In this document: piece after piece, positions 45,930 to 54,337 of the stretch
Numbering within the stretch: the first letter of the stretch is position 1
How the letters are laid out: each line of letters begins with the position of its first letter
Assembly: GCA_018433585.1 (NCBI GenBank)
Contig: JAHDQW010000005.1
Location: forward strand, 1-64,000
Length of the DNA stretch: 64,000 bases
Source of the DNA: Candidatus Praeruminimicrobium purgamenti
Lineage (GTDB): Bacteria; Elusimicrobiota; Endomicrobiia; Endomicrobiales; Endomicrobiaceae
Direction: 5' to 3'
Made by a program: the position numbers and the translations under genes
The notes under the pieces: generated by a model
Database searches by the model: none
What the model saw: only the letters and a program-made list of their open reading frames with translations
What the model was told of the DNA's origin: nothing

Positions 45930-46760
45930 ATGGAATTTTTAGATTTTTTTAATTACTCTTTTTTCAACAGAGCTTTGATTATGTCTATATTAGGCGGAAT
46001 TTCATGCGGTATTATCGGAGTATGGATTCTGTTGTTGAATATACCGTTTATAGGCGTGGCTATGTCTCATGCTGCTTTTGCCGGAGCAATGACAGGTTTG
46101 TTATTGGGCATAAATCCCGTATTATGCGGATTTATTTTTTGCGTAACTTCCGCATTATTTATTGATCCGGTAGCTGAAAAAACAAAATTACACAATAATA
46201 TATCCATAAGTCTTCTGTTTTCTTTTATGCTTGGCATTGCTTTTTTATTTATAGGAATGCTTAAAGATTACAGAGCTGAAGTCTTGGGTTTTATGTGGGG
46301 CAATATCTTAACAGCTTCATGGAACGACGTTATATTAAGTACTGCCGCCGTAATAATATTGATATCTTTCATAATAATTTTCCATAAAGGCATCTTAGCT
46401 ATTTTATTTAACAGAGAAATCGCAAGAGCATGCGGAATACCGGAAAAATTAATTTTTTACGTTCTTCTTATAATATCGTCTACAGTAGTGAGCCTGCATC
46501 TTCATTCTATAGGAGGATTGCTGATATACAGTTTAATAGCTATCCCTTCAGCTTCGGCATATCAGCTTACATACAGAACCGGCACAATGTATGTCATATC
46601 TTCTTTAATAGCCGTTATATCATGTATAGCAGGATTATTTATATCGTCAGTTACCGCTTTGCCGGTTGGTGCGACAATAATACTGATATCATGCGTATTG
46701 TTTCTTACATCCGTTTTGTTTTCAAAAAAGAGGAATTATGAAAAGAAAACATTTTTTTAA
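45930..46760 (+). CDS. znuB: Metal ABC transporter permease (ZnuB-like, ABC-3 family)
   Basis: The 276-residue protein has about eight membrane helices and the ABC-3 pattern: SILGGISCGIIGVWILLLNIPFIGVAMSHAAFAG near the N-terminus and LHLHSIGGLLIYSLIAIPSASAYQLT in the second half. It forms the transmembrane channel of the metal importer. It overlaps the methyltransferase gene by 23 bases. Confidence 0.9.
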   Translation: MEFLDFFNYSFFNRALIMSILGGISCGIIGVWILLLNIPFIGVAMSHAAFAGAMTGLLLGINPVLCGFIFCVTSALFIDPVAEKTKLHNNISISLLFSFMLGIAFLFIGMLKDYRAEVLGFMWGNILTASWNDVILSTAAVIILISFIIIFHKGILAILFNREIARACGIPEKLIFYVLLIISSTVVSLHLHSIGGLLIYSLIAIPSASAYQLTYRTGTMYVISSLIAVISCIAGLFISSVTALPVGATIILISCVLFLTSVLFSKKRNYEKKTFF

Positions 46761-47334
46761 TATTAACGCAGATTCATGGGATGAAGATTTATGTCCCTGT
46801 AAAGAAAAAAAAATAAAAGATATATTACTGCCGGTCCTATCGCTCAAGGATGATGATAATATTATAGATATCGGAAGCGGAACAGGAATTCTTATACCTT
46901 ATTTGAGGCAGTACGTTAAAGACAATCAAATTACCGAACTTGATTTTTCATTGTGCATGATTGATAAAGCAAAAGAAAAATTCGGAAATAAAATTAATTA
47001 TTTTATTTCAAATGTTGAAAGCATTAATTTGCAAAATAATGTTTTTTCAAAAGCGGTTATTTTTAACTCTTTTCCGCACTTTGAAAACAAGCAAAAAGCA
47101 TTATCGGAAATTTTCAGAATATTAAAAAATAATGCTATAATATTGCTTGCTCATTCTGATTCAAAAGTTGTCGTTAACAACAGACATAAAGAAATCGGCG
47201 GAGTTATTGCTGAAGATATTTTTCAAAGCAATGACGAAATTATTCTTATGTTTAAAAAAGCCGGATTTAAAAATATTGAAATCACGGATAATGATGAGTT
47301 TTTTTATATAAAAGCAATAAAACAGGAGGAGTAA
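46738..47334 (+). CDS. Class I SAM-dependent methyltransferase
   Basis: The 198-residue protein has the class I Rossmann motif [16 protein letters not shown] (residues ~40-55), an acidic loop [18 protein letters not shown], and [17 protein letters not shown] of the type 11 family. The N-terminus [21 protein letters not shown] contains a CPC pair. GAGGAATT lies before the ATG within znuB, so it belongs to the metal-transport operon. Substrate is unknown; the context suggests modification linked to a metal ligand or carrier. Confidence 0.82.
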   Translation: MKRKHFFNINADSWDEDLCPCKEKKIKDILLPVLSLKDDDNIIDIGSGTGILIPYLRQYVKDNQITELDFSLCMIDKAKEKFGNKINYFISNVESINLQNNVFSKAVIFNSFPHFENKQKALSEIFRILKNNAIILLAHSDSKVVVNNRHKEIGGVIAEDIFQSNDEIILMFKKAGFKNIEITDNDEFFYIKAIKQEE

Positions 47335-47339
47335 TAAGG

Positions 47340-48089
47340 ATGTATAAGATCGTTTTAATCAGACACGGAGAAAGCGTTTGGAACAAAGAAAACAAATTTA
47401 CAGGATGGACTGATGTAGATTTGTCGGAAAAAGGCGTACAGGAAGCCGTAAAAGCAGGACAACAGTTAAAAAAAGACGGATTCACTTTTGATTTGGCATA
47501 CACTTCCGTTTTGAAAAGAGCAATAAAAACTTTATTTAATGTTTTGGACCAAATGGACAGTTTATGGATACCGGTAAAAAAATCCTGGAAATTAAACGAA
47601 AGGCATTACGGAGGTTTACAGGGTCTGAATAAATCCGAGACTGCACAAAAATACGGCGAAGATCAGGTAAAGATATGGAGAAGAAGCTACGATATACCTC
47701 CTCAGCCGCTTGATATTTCTGACGAGAGATATGCAGGAAACGATCCTAGATATAACGATTTAGATAAAAAAGAAATTCCGCTTACGGAATGTTTAAAAGA
47801 TACAGTCGCAAGAGTTATCCCTTTCTGGAACGAAGAAATAGCTCCTAACATAAAAGCCGGCAAGAAAATAATTATTGCCGCACATGGGAACAGTTTAAGA
47901 GCTTTGATAAAATATTTAGATAACATAAGCGAAGCCAATATTGTAAACTTAAATCTTCCTACCGCTATGCCTTTGGTTTATGAATTGGATGAAAATTTAA
48001 AGCCTTTAAAGAGCTATTATATCGGTGATCCTGAAGCAGTAAAAAAAGCTATGGAAGCTGTAGCAAATCAGGGAAAAGCTTCAAAATAA
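47340..48089 (+). CDS. gpmA: 2,3-bisphosphoglycerate-dependent phosphoglycerate mutase
   Basis: The 249-residue enzyme interconverts 3- and 2-phosphoglycerate in glycolysis. Motifs: [18 protein letters not shown] (catalytic His), [12 protein letters not shown], and the second His in [23 protein letters not shown] precedes the ATG at slightly long spacing. It is the last gene of the run and is followed by a strong terminator. Confidence 0.95.
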   Translation: MYKIVLIRHGESVWNKENKFTGWTDVDLSEKGVQEAVKAGQQLKKDGFTFDLAYTSVLKRAIKTLFNVLDQMDSLWIPVKKSWKLNERHYGGLQGLNKSETAQKYGEDQVKIWRRSYDIPPQPLDISDERYAGNDPRYNDLDKKEIPLTECLKDTVARVIPFWNEEIAPNIKAGKKIIIAAHGNSLRALIKYLDNISEANIVNLNLPTAMPLVYELDENLKPLKSYYIGDPEAVKKAMEAVANQGKASK

Positions 48090-48100
48090 TTATAAAAAAA

Positions 48101-48130
48101 AGAATCCGGTTCTTTAAAGAGCCGGATTCT
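48101..48130. terminator. Bidirectional intrinsic terminator between gpmA and truB
   Basis: AGAATCCGG (48101-48109) pairs with CCGGATTCT (48122-48130), and the loop itself can extend the pairing (TTCTTT with AAAGAG). A runs on the left and a T run on the right let it act for gpmA (+) and the truB operon (-). Confidence 0.92.
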
Positions 48131-48152
48131 TTTTTTATGCATTTTTTATTTA

Positions 48153-48842
48153 TTAAATCCGTATAAGCCTTTCAATAAGCACATTTTTATCAGTGCCGTC
48201 GGATGAACATTTCACAGATTCGTTCAAACTATAAATTCCGATTTTTTCTCTTACAAGACTGTTTAAAACTGCATCTGTGCCAAGTTTTGTTCCTATATCT
48301 TCCGCTAAAGTCCTTATATATGTTCCGCTGGAACAGCTGACTCTGATATTAATGATATTTTCCTTTATATCCAGCACTTCTATTGAATGTACGGTTATTT
48401 TTCTTTTTTTTCGTTCTACTGTAATACCTTGTCTGGCAAACTCATAAAGTTTTTTACCTTTAACTTTAAGAGCTGAAAACATAGGAGGTGTCTGTTCTAT
48501 CTCTCCTTCAAAACTTTTACAGACACTTCTTATTTGATTTTCAGTAACATGATTATAAGCGGATTCTGATATTATTTTACCTGCGAGATCACCGCTGTCA
48601 GTTTTCATTCCAAGCTTTATGCTTGCAAGATAAACTTTATCCTGTTTCATAAAACTGTCCTGCATTTTAGTTGCTTTGCCGACAAGAATAAGCATTAATC
48701 CGCTTGCCAAAGGATCCAATGTCCCGCAATGTCCGGCTTTTTTCACATTTAATGTTTTTTTTATTATGCTTACAAGTTTAAACGAAGTTATTCCTGCAGG
48801 TTTACTAACGATAAGCATGCCGGAATAATCATTATTTTGCAC
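48153..48842 (-). CDS. truB: tRNA pseudouridine(55) synthase TruB
   Basis: The enzyme converts U55 to pseudouridine in the T loop of tRNAs. The catalytic segment is GHCGTLDPLASGLM, preceded by GMLIVSKPAGITSFKLV, with SGTYIRTLAEDIG in the second half. The start is uncertain: a TTG at 48866, GTG 48842 and ATG 48818 are in frame. GTG 48842 is chosen because AAGGA is eight bases upstream; it gives 229 residues and an 11-base overlap with nrnA. Confidence 0.93.
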   Translation of the reverse strand: MQNNDYSGMLIVSKPAGITSFKLVSIIKKTLNVKKAGHCGTLDPLASGLMLILVGKATKMQDSFMKQDKVYLASIKLGMKTDSGDLAGKIISESAYNHVTENQIRSVCKSFEGEIEQTPPMFSALKVKGKKLYEFARQGITVERKKRKITVHSIEVLDIKENIINIRVSCSSGTYIRTLAEDIGTKLGTDAVLNSLVREKIGIYSLNESVKCSSDGTDKNVLIERLIRI

Positions 48843-49827
48843 TGATCTTTTCCTTGAAAGCGGCAATTAATTTTTCCGCGGCAGTATTTATATCGGCGTT
48901 GATAGTACATCCTGCTGCATTTTTATGCCCACCGCCGTTAAACTTTTTTATCAAATCCAATAAATTGAATTTCTCTATTGACCTTAAACTTACCTTTGTC
49001 GTTTTATCATCTATTTCTTTTAAAATACATCCTACAACCGCGTTTGGGACAGAAATACAAAAATTTATGATCCCGTCAGTGTCAGCATCTACTGCCTGTG
49101 ATTTTTCAAACATATCTTTTGTTAATTTGATATAAACTATTTTACCGTCGGCATCAGTTTTTATATTTGACAAAGCAAAACCGTACAGTTTTAATTTATT
49201 TATATGTGTCGTTAAGAAAAGTTTTTTACATATTTTATAGGATTGCACTCCGTACTGAAGCAACTTTGCCGCAACAAAATGAGAATTTGAAGTAGTATTT
49301 AACTGTTGAAACCTTCCGGTATCGGTAACTATCCCTATATATAAATTCTCAGCCTCATCTTTTGTCGGTTCTGCTTTTAAAGCCAAAAAAACATCATATA
49401 TTAATTCAGCAACTGAAGATGAACCCGGAACCACATAATTAATATTACCAAAATTTTTATGGGCTAAATGATGGTCTATATTTATTATATTTTTTACCTG
49501 ATTAGGGTTTATTATATTACCCATTCTGCCAAAATCTATACATTCTAAAATGACAGCGCAGTCAAATGCGGAACTTACTTTATCGGTAATTTTAATTGTT
49601 TTTGCGCCTTTCATAAAAGCCATATCCGAAGGGACAGGGTCTGTTGAACAATGGAGAACATCTTTACCTAATCTTCTCAATAAAGATGCCAAAGCTAATC
49701 CTGCTCCTATTGCATCTCCGTCAGGCTTCATGTGACCGGCTATAAAGAAAGTTTTTGATTTGCGGATTGTTGCTGCTATTGCTTTTAAAATCTCGTCTTT
49801 CGTGTTATTTTTTAGATTGAGATTCAT
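48832..49827 (-). CDS. nrnA: DHH/DHHA1 phosphoesterase, NrnA-type oligoribonuclease/pAp phosphatase
   Basis: The 331-residue protein has the DHH family motifs: GHMKPDGDAIGAG, CIDFGRMGN, NIDHHLAHKNFG, ADTGRF-like IVTDTGRFQ, and C-terminal DHHA1 motif FNGGGHKNAAGC. NrnA degrades nanoRNAs and pAp. Its position between rbfA and truB is typical. It overlaps rbfA by 23 bases and truB at its end. Confidence 0.92.
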   Translation of the reverse strand: MNLNLKNNTKDEILKAIAATIRKSKTFFIAGHMKPDGDAIGAGLALASLLRRLGKDVLHCSTDPVPSDMAFMKGAKTIKITDKVSSAFDCAVILECIDFGRMGNIINPNQVKNIINIDHHLAHKNFGNINYVVPGSSSVAELIYDVFLALKAEPTKDEAENLYIGIVTDTGRFQQLNTTSNSHFVAAKLLQYGVQSYKICKKLFLTTHINKLKLYGFALSNIKTDADGKIVYIKLTKDMFEKSQAVDADTDGIINFCISVPNAVVGCILKEIDDKTTKVSLRSIEKFNLLDLIKKFNGGGHKNAAGCTINADINTAAEKLIAAFKEKISAK

Positions 49828-50179
49828 TTTCTTTTTTCTCTTGTTCTATTCTGTCGAAAAGTTCAAAAACTCTTACGACTTTTTCTCCGGACTCGTCATA
49901 TACAAATTCTATAGTAGGAGTTCTTCTTAAATTGACAGACTGCGCAAGTTGAAATCTTATCTGTTTAATATTGTCTTTTAAAACTTTTTCCGAATATTGA
50001 ATATCTTCAGGCGTTCCTATTACAGAATAAAAAATTCTGCATGTCTGCAAATCATCGGTCAGTTTGACTCTTGTGACAGTAAACAGTCCTTTATTGAGAT
50101 CTTTAAGATCTCTTAAGATTTCAACCATTTTTTCCTGTATTAATTCCGCTACTCTTGTAGATCTTTTATATGCTTTCAA
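49805..50179 (-). CDS. rbfA: Ribosome-binding factor A
   Basis: The 124-residue KH-like protein matures the 30S subunit. It begins RSTRVAELIQEKMVEIL, with VTRVKLTDDLQTCRIFYSV and an IRFQLAQSVNLRRTPTIEFVYDES segment typical of RbfA. The start is TTG at 50179, with AGAGGA upstream in the infB end. The Lys/Glu/Ser tail is low-complexity. It belongs to the nusA-infB-rbfA operon. Confidence 0.93.
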   Translation of the reverse strand: MKAYKRSTRVAELIQEKMVEILRDLKDLNKGLFTVTRVKLTDDLQTCRIFYSVIGTPEDIQYSEKVLKDNIKQIRFQLAQSVNLRRTPTIEFVYDESGEKVVRVFELFDRIEQEKKENESQSKK

Positions 50180-50180
50180 A

Positions 50181-52496
50181 TTATTCCTCTATTAATTTTC
50201 TTGCAGTCTTATCAACTATAAAGAATTCTATTATATCCGAAACTTTTATATCAGTAAATTTTTCTATGGAAATTCCGCATTCATATCCTTTTTCAACTTC
50301 TTTCACATCTTCTTTAAATCTCTTGATAGCTGCGGTATTTCCTTCAAAAATTATGACATTGTCCCTTAAAAGTCTGATTTTAACCCCTCTCTGCGCTTTA
50401 CCTTCAGTAACAGTACAGCCGGAGACAGTTCCTGCCGAGGAAAGCTTGAAAACCTGCTTAACTAAGGCTTTTCCGATAATTCTTTCTTTTGTATCTGGAT
50501 CGAGAAGTCCTTCCATTGCAGCTTTTATATCGGCAATTAATTCATAAATTATTCTGTAAACATTTATGCTTACGCCTTCAGTTTCAGCTAATTTTTCCAC
50601 TGAAGCGTCAGGTCTTATATTAAAACCTACGATTAAGGCATCCGAAGCGGCTGCCAAAACGACATCAGATTCGGTAATTGATCCTGCACCCTTATGTATA
50701 ATCTTTAAATTAATCTCAGAATTTGACATTCTTTCAAGAGCATCGCACAAAGCTTCAAGAGAACCTTGGACATCAGCTTTTAAAATAATTCTCAAATCTT
50801 TAACTTTACCTGCGTTAACATCAAGCAACGATAAATGTTGTCTAGGTCTCAAAGAATCAACTTTAACCTTTTCTTTTCTGGCATTTGCTATCTCTCTTGC
50901 TTGTGATTCATGGTCCAATACTATAAATTTATCACCTGCCTGAGGCGGCTCGTTTATACCCAATACCTCTACAGGCATGCTAGGGAGAGCCTTATCAAAT
51001 CTTTTGCCGTACTCGTCAATCATCGCTCTTACTTTTCCGTAAGTCGTACCTACAACCAGGTTGTCGCCTATTTTTAAAGTTCCACTTTGAACGAGTATCG
51101 TTGCTACCGTACCTTTTTTAGGATCGAGTTTTGCCTCAACAACAACACCTTCGGCTTTTTTATTTGGATTTGCTTTTAATTCCATCATTTCGGCTTTCAG
51201 CTGCACTAACTCCAGAAGACTGTCTATATTAAGTTTCTGTTTCGCAGATATATTAACCATTATAGTATCTCCTCCCCATTCTTCAGGAAGAAGTCCGTAT
51301 TGGCTTAACTCTTGTCTTATTTTTTCAGGATCAGCCGTAGGCAAATCTATTTTATTTACGGCAACTATTATCGGAACATTTGCCGCTTTTGCATGGTTTA
51401 TTGCTTCTATTGTTTGAGGCATTACTCCGTCAGTTGCCGAAACAACCAATATAACGATATCCGTAACATCAGCGCCTCTTGACCTCATAGCCGTAAAAGC
51501 TTCGTGACCGGGCGTATCTAAAAACGTAATTTCTCCTGTAGACGTTTTAACTCTGTATGCGCCTATATGCTGTGTAATTCCTCCGGCTTCACCTGCTATA
51601 ACATTACTATGCCTTAATGCATCCAAAAGAGATGTTTTCCCGTGATCAACATGTCCCATAATCGTTACGATAGGAGATCTTGGCAAAAGGCTTTTAGAAT
51701 CATCTGTGCTGTTTGCTTCTTCAATATGTTCTTCGGCATATAAAGATACAAGCTTAGCTTCAAAGCCAAATTCATTTGCCAATAAAATGGCAATATCAGT
51801 ATCAAGCCTCTGGTTAATAGTGGCTAAGCTTCCCATAGACATCAATTTTCTTAGGATATCACCGACTTTTAAACTCATTTTTTCTGCTAAATCTTTAACT
51901 GTTATGAGCTCATTTATATTTATTAACGGAAGATTTTTTTGAGGTTCTTTAGGCTGTTCGTTTTTTTGTTCCGCTTTTACAGACTGCTGAACAGGAATAT
52001 CTTCTTTTTTTTCAACAATGGTCTGGTCATGAACAATATATTTTACAGACTGTTGCTGCTGCGGTTGAGCGGTAACAGATTCTTTTACATCTTTAATTTC
52101 CTGAGAAGGCGCGGGCGCCTGTTCTTTTTGAACAACTTTAGTCTGCTCTTCTGCAACTTCTTTATGATGTACATGCCCTTTTACAGTATGAACAGGCTTA
52201 TCATTTTTTTGTGTTTCTTTTTTAACAATCTTAGTTTTTTTTACTGTTTGCGTTTTAACTTTTTTAGGAGTTGTTTCTTTCTGCTTAGAAGTTTTAGAAG
52301 CGGCCGCATCTGCTGTCTTTTTCACAACACCGGTCTTCTTCACAGCGGAAACTTTTTCCGTTTTCTTAGTTTTATCGCCGGAAGCAGACGTTTTTACTTT
52401 CTTTGAAGCAGTTTTAGTTTTGCCAGCAGCAGCTTTTTTAGTTTTCTTTTCTTCTTCTAAATCTTTTTTTACAGATGGTTCTTTTGCAATCGTCAT
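50181..52496 (-). CDS. infB: Translation initiation factor IF-2
   Basis: The 771-residue GTPase brings initiator tRNA to the ribosome. Residues 1-190 are a Lys/Ala/Thr/Gln-rich low-complexity region. A conserved IF-2 N domain follows (LININELITVKDLAEKMSL), then the G domain with GHVDHGKTSLLDAL, DTPGHEAF and NKIDL, and the C-terminal domains ending in GYECGISIEKFTDIK. GGAG lies ten bases before the ATG. It sits between nusA and rbfA. Confidence 0.97.
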   Translation of the reverse strand: MTIAKEPSVKKDLEEEKKTKKAAAGKTKTASKKVKTSASGDKTKKTEKVSAVKKTGVVKKTADAAASKTSKQKETTPKKVKTQTVKKTKIVKKETQKNDKPVHTVKGHVHHKEVAEEQTKVVQKEQAPAPSQEIKDVKESVTAQPQQQQSVKYIVHDQTIVEKKEDIPVQQSVKAEQKNEQPKEPQKNLPLININELITVKDLAEKMSLKVGDILRKLMSMGSLATINQRLDTDIAILLANEFGFEAKLVSLYAEEHIEEANSTDDSKSLLPRSPIVTIMGHVDHGKTSLLDALRHSNVIAGEAGGITQHIGAYRVKTSTGEITFLDTPGHEAFTAMRSRGADVTDIVILVVSATDGVMPQTIEAINHAKAANVPIIVAVNKIDLPTADPEKIRQELSQYGLLPEEWGGDTIMVNISAKQKLNIDSLLELVQLKAEMMELKANPNKKAEGVVVEAKLDPKKGTVATILVQSGTLKIGDNLVVGTTYGKVRAMIDEYGKRFDKALPSMPVEVLGINEPPQAGDKFIVLDHESQAREIANARKEKVKVDSLRPRQHLSLLDVNAGKVKDLRIILKADVQGSLEALCDALERMSNSEINLKIIHKGAGSITESDVVLAAASDALIVGFNIRPDASVEKLAETEGVSINVYRIIYELIADIKAAMEGLLDPDTKERIIGKALVKQVFKLSSAGTVSGCTVTEGKAQRGVKIRLLRDNVIIFEGNTAAIKRFKEDVKEVEKGYECGISIEKFTDIKVSDIIEFFIVDKTARKLIEE

Positions 52497-52509
52497 ATTA
52501 TATCAACTC

Positions 52510-53769
52510 CTATTTCTGAGAAATTACTTCCTTTGCGGCGGAAATTATTTTTTCAGCCGTTTTTGGTCCTATGCCAGGCAAAGTTGTCAAATCATCAATC
52601 GTCAACTCAGCTATTTTCTTTATATTGGTAAGCCCTGCCTGAACCAAAAGATCTATTATTTTATCGCTTATGCCGTTTAACTGCTCAAGCGCAGATGTCT
52701 GTTGTTCGACTTTCTGTTCGCCTTCCTGCTTCTTTTGTTCTTCAGATTTTACGTCAATATGCCATCCTGTAAGTCTTGCGGCAAGTCTGACATTATGTCC
52801 CGATTTTCCTATGGCAAGAGAAAGCATATCGTTAGCAACTATAACTTCAGCCTTCTTTTCTTCTTCCGAAATTACAGATACGCTCAAAACCTTTGCAGGA
52901 GAAAGAGCGGCAGTAATATATTTGACAGGATCTGATGAGTAGGCAATCAAATCTATTCTTTCGCCTCTAAGTTCGTCAATAATAGGCTTTATTCTTGCGC
53001 CTTTAACACCGACACAAGCGCCTACCGGGTCGACTTTAGGGTTATGAGAAACAACAGAAATCTTAGTTCTTACGCCAGGATCTCTGACAATATTAACTAT
53101 ATCGACAACTTTTTCATAAATTTCAGGAACTTCCAATTCGAATAAAACTCTTACCAAATCAGGATGCGCTCTTGAAAGAACAGTATTAGGTCCTTTAATA
53201 TTCTTTTCAGCTTTTATTATTATTGCTCTTATATGCTGGCCTACAGAAAATTTTTCTTTAAAAACTTGTTCCGAAACAGGAAGAATAGCTTCGCTTCTTC
53301 CCAAGTCAACGATGATATTCCTGTTTGCTATTTTATATATTGACCCGTTTACCATTTCGCCGATCTTTCCCTTCATTTCTTCATATAGAGAATCTCTCTC
53401 GGATTCTCTTATTTTCTGAACAATTACCTGTTTTGCGGTTTGAGCTGCTATTCTTGAAAAATCATCAGTGTCTAAAGGGATTTTAACTTCCTCTCCTACT
53501 TTAGCGGTCTGTCCGATTTTTTTTGCTTCCTGAGGTGTTACTTCAAGCAAAGGATTCGTAACATGTTCCTCAACTTTTTTTATAACGCATGCCGTCATAG
53601 CTCCTGTTTCAGGGTCTACTTTTGCTTCAACATTAACGTTTTTACCGACATGTTTTTTATATGCGGAAACCAAAGCATTTTCTATAACATGCAGAATTTC
53701 TTCCTTAGGAATCTTTTTTTCTTTTTGTATTGTTTCAAGCGCATTCAACAGTTCACTTTTTTCCGACAT
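52510..53769 (-). CDS. nusA: Transcription termination/antitermination factor NusA
   Basis: The 419-residue protein has the N-terminal RNA polymerase-binding domain, S1 domain (about residues 130-200), two KH domains (GACVGVKGARIKPIIDEL, AIGKSGHNVRLAARLTGW) and a single C-terminal helix-hairpin-helix (DLTTLPGIGPKTAEKII). Start ATG 53769 is preferred over 53799 because GGAGGGG precedes it; it overlaps the rimP end by 17 bases. Confidence 0.96.
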   Translation of the reverse strand: MSEKSELLNALETIQKEKKIPKEEILHVIENALVSAYKKHVGKNVNVEAKVDPETGAMTACVIKKVEEHVTNPLLEVTPQEAKKIGQTAKVGEEVKIPLDTDDFSRIAAQTAKQVIVQKIRESERDSLYEEMKGKIGEMVNGSIYKIANRNIIVDLGRSEAILPVSEQVFKEKFSVGQHIRAIIIKAEKNIKGPNTVLSRAHPDLVRVLFELEVPEIYEKVVDIVNIVRDPGVRTKISVVSHNPKVDPVGACVGVKGARIKPIIDELRGERIDLIAYSSDPVKYITAALSPAKVLSVSVISEEEKKAEVIVANDMLSLAIGKSGHNVRLAARLTGWHIDVKSEEQKKQEGEQKVEQQTSALEQLNGISDKIIDLLVQAGLTNIKKIAELTIDDLTTLPGIGPKTAEKIISAAKEVISQK

Positions 53770-54235
53770 TTTCCCCTCCATTAAAATCTGTATTAACATT
53801 TGCTCTTAAAATATTGGATATTTCTATTTCAACAATTCTGTTGGTTACATCGTCAATCACGATTTTCCCTCCGGATACAGCTACCAAATTACCATTAAAA
53901 TGTTTCTGTCCGTTAATTGCAGAATTTGTCGTTGCTTTTATGCAAAAGCCTTTATATTTTTCAAAATCTTTTTCTTTTTTTAATATTCTGTCTATTCCCG
54001 GCGAAGAAATTTCAAGGATATAGTTCTCTTTCAGCAAATCTTCTTCATCTAATTTGAGTCCGAATAAATTGCTCATCCTAGCACATAAATCAAGATTGAC
54101 GCCGTTGTCGCTGTCAATAAAAATCCTTAATATTTTCTGCCCGTTTTCTTTCACGTATTCTATATCAATAATTTCAACATTTTCTGCAATTGCAACGGGA
54201 AGAAGCTGATTTTCAATCTGCTCAATAATATTCAT
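53753..54235 (-). CDS. rimP: Ribosome maturation factor RimP
   Basis: The 160-residue protein (N-domain IENQLLPVAIAENVEIIDIEYVKE, and GVNLDLCARMSNLFG, EISSPGIDRILK) acts in 30S assembly. ATG 54235 is preferred over GTG 54274 because TAGGA lies upstream and the longer version would run through a hairpin. It is the first gene of the rimP-nusA-infB-rbfA-nrnA-truB operon. Confidence 0.93.
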   Translation of the reverse strand: MNIIEQIENQLLPVAIAENVEIIDIEYVKENGQKILRIFIDSDNGVNLDLCARMSNLFGLKLDEEDLLKENYILEISSPGIDRILKKEKDFEKYKGFCIKATTNSAINGQKHFNGNLVAVSGGKIVIDDVTNRIVEIEISNILRANVNTDFNGGENVGKK

Positions 54236-54245
54236 ATTTTTTCCT

Positions 54246-54275
54246 ATAAAAACAAAAGGCGACCTTACGGCCACC
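54246..54275 (-). terminator. Terminator-like GNRA hairpin in the rimP leader (candidate attenuator)
   Basis: In the minus-strand transcript, GGTGGCC (54275-54269) pairs with GGTCGCC (54264-54258), including two G-U wobbles, capped by a GTAA tetraloop and followed by a U-rich tract (to 54246). It lies between the rimP promoter and the rimP Shine-Dalgarno. Confidence 0.6.
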
Positions 54276-54287
54276 CTATATGTTTTA

Positions 54288-54317
54288 ATTGTACCAAATT
54301 ATGTATAAGTTTTGCAA
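54288..54317 (-). promoter_or_regulatory. Sigma-70 promoter of the rimP-nusA-infB operon
   Basis: On the minus strand TTGCAA (54317-54312) and TACAAT (54293-54288) are spaced by 18 bp, so transcription would start near 54281 and pass through the hairpin. It lies just downstream of batD, with no terminator between. Confidence 0.6.
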
Positions 54318-54337
54318 ATTATTGCTTTATTTATCAA

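Noticed and set aside
51939-52406. Long plus-strand frame opposite the start of infB
   Set aside because: It is antisense to the Lys/Ala-rich low-complexity part of IF-2; the Phe/Leu-rich translation is a codon-bias artefact.
53770-53799. Longer nusA start
   Set aside because: GGAGGGG lies directly before ATG 53769; the extra ten residues are encoded by the rimP overlap.
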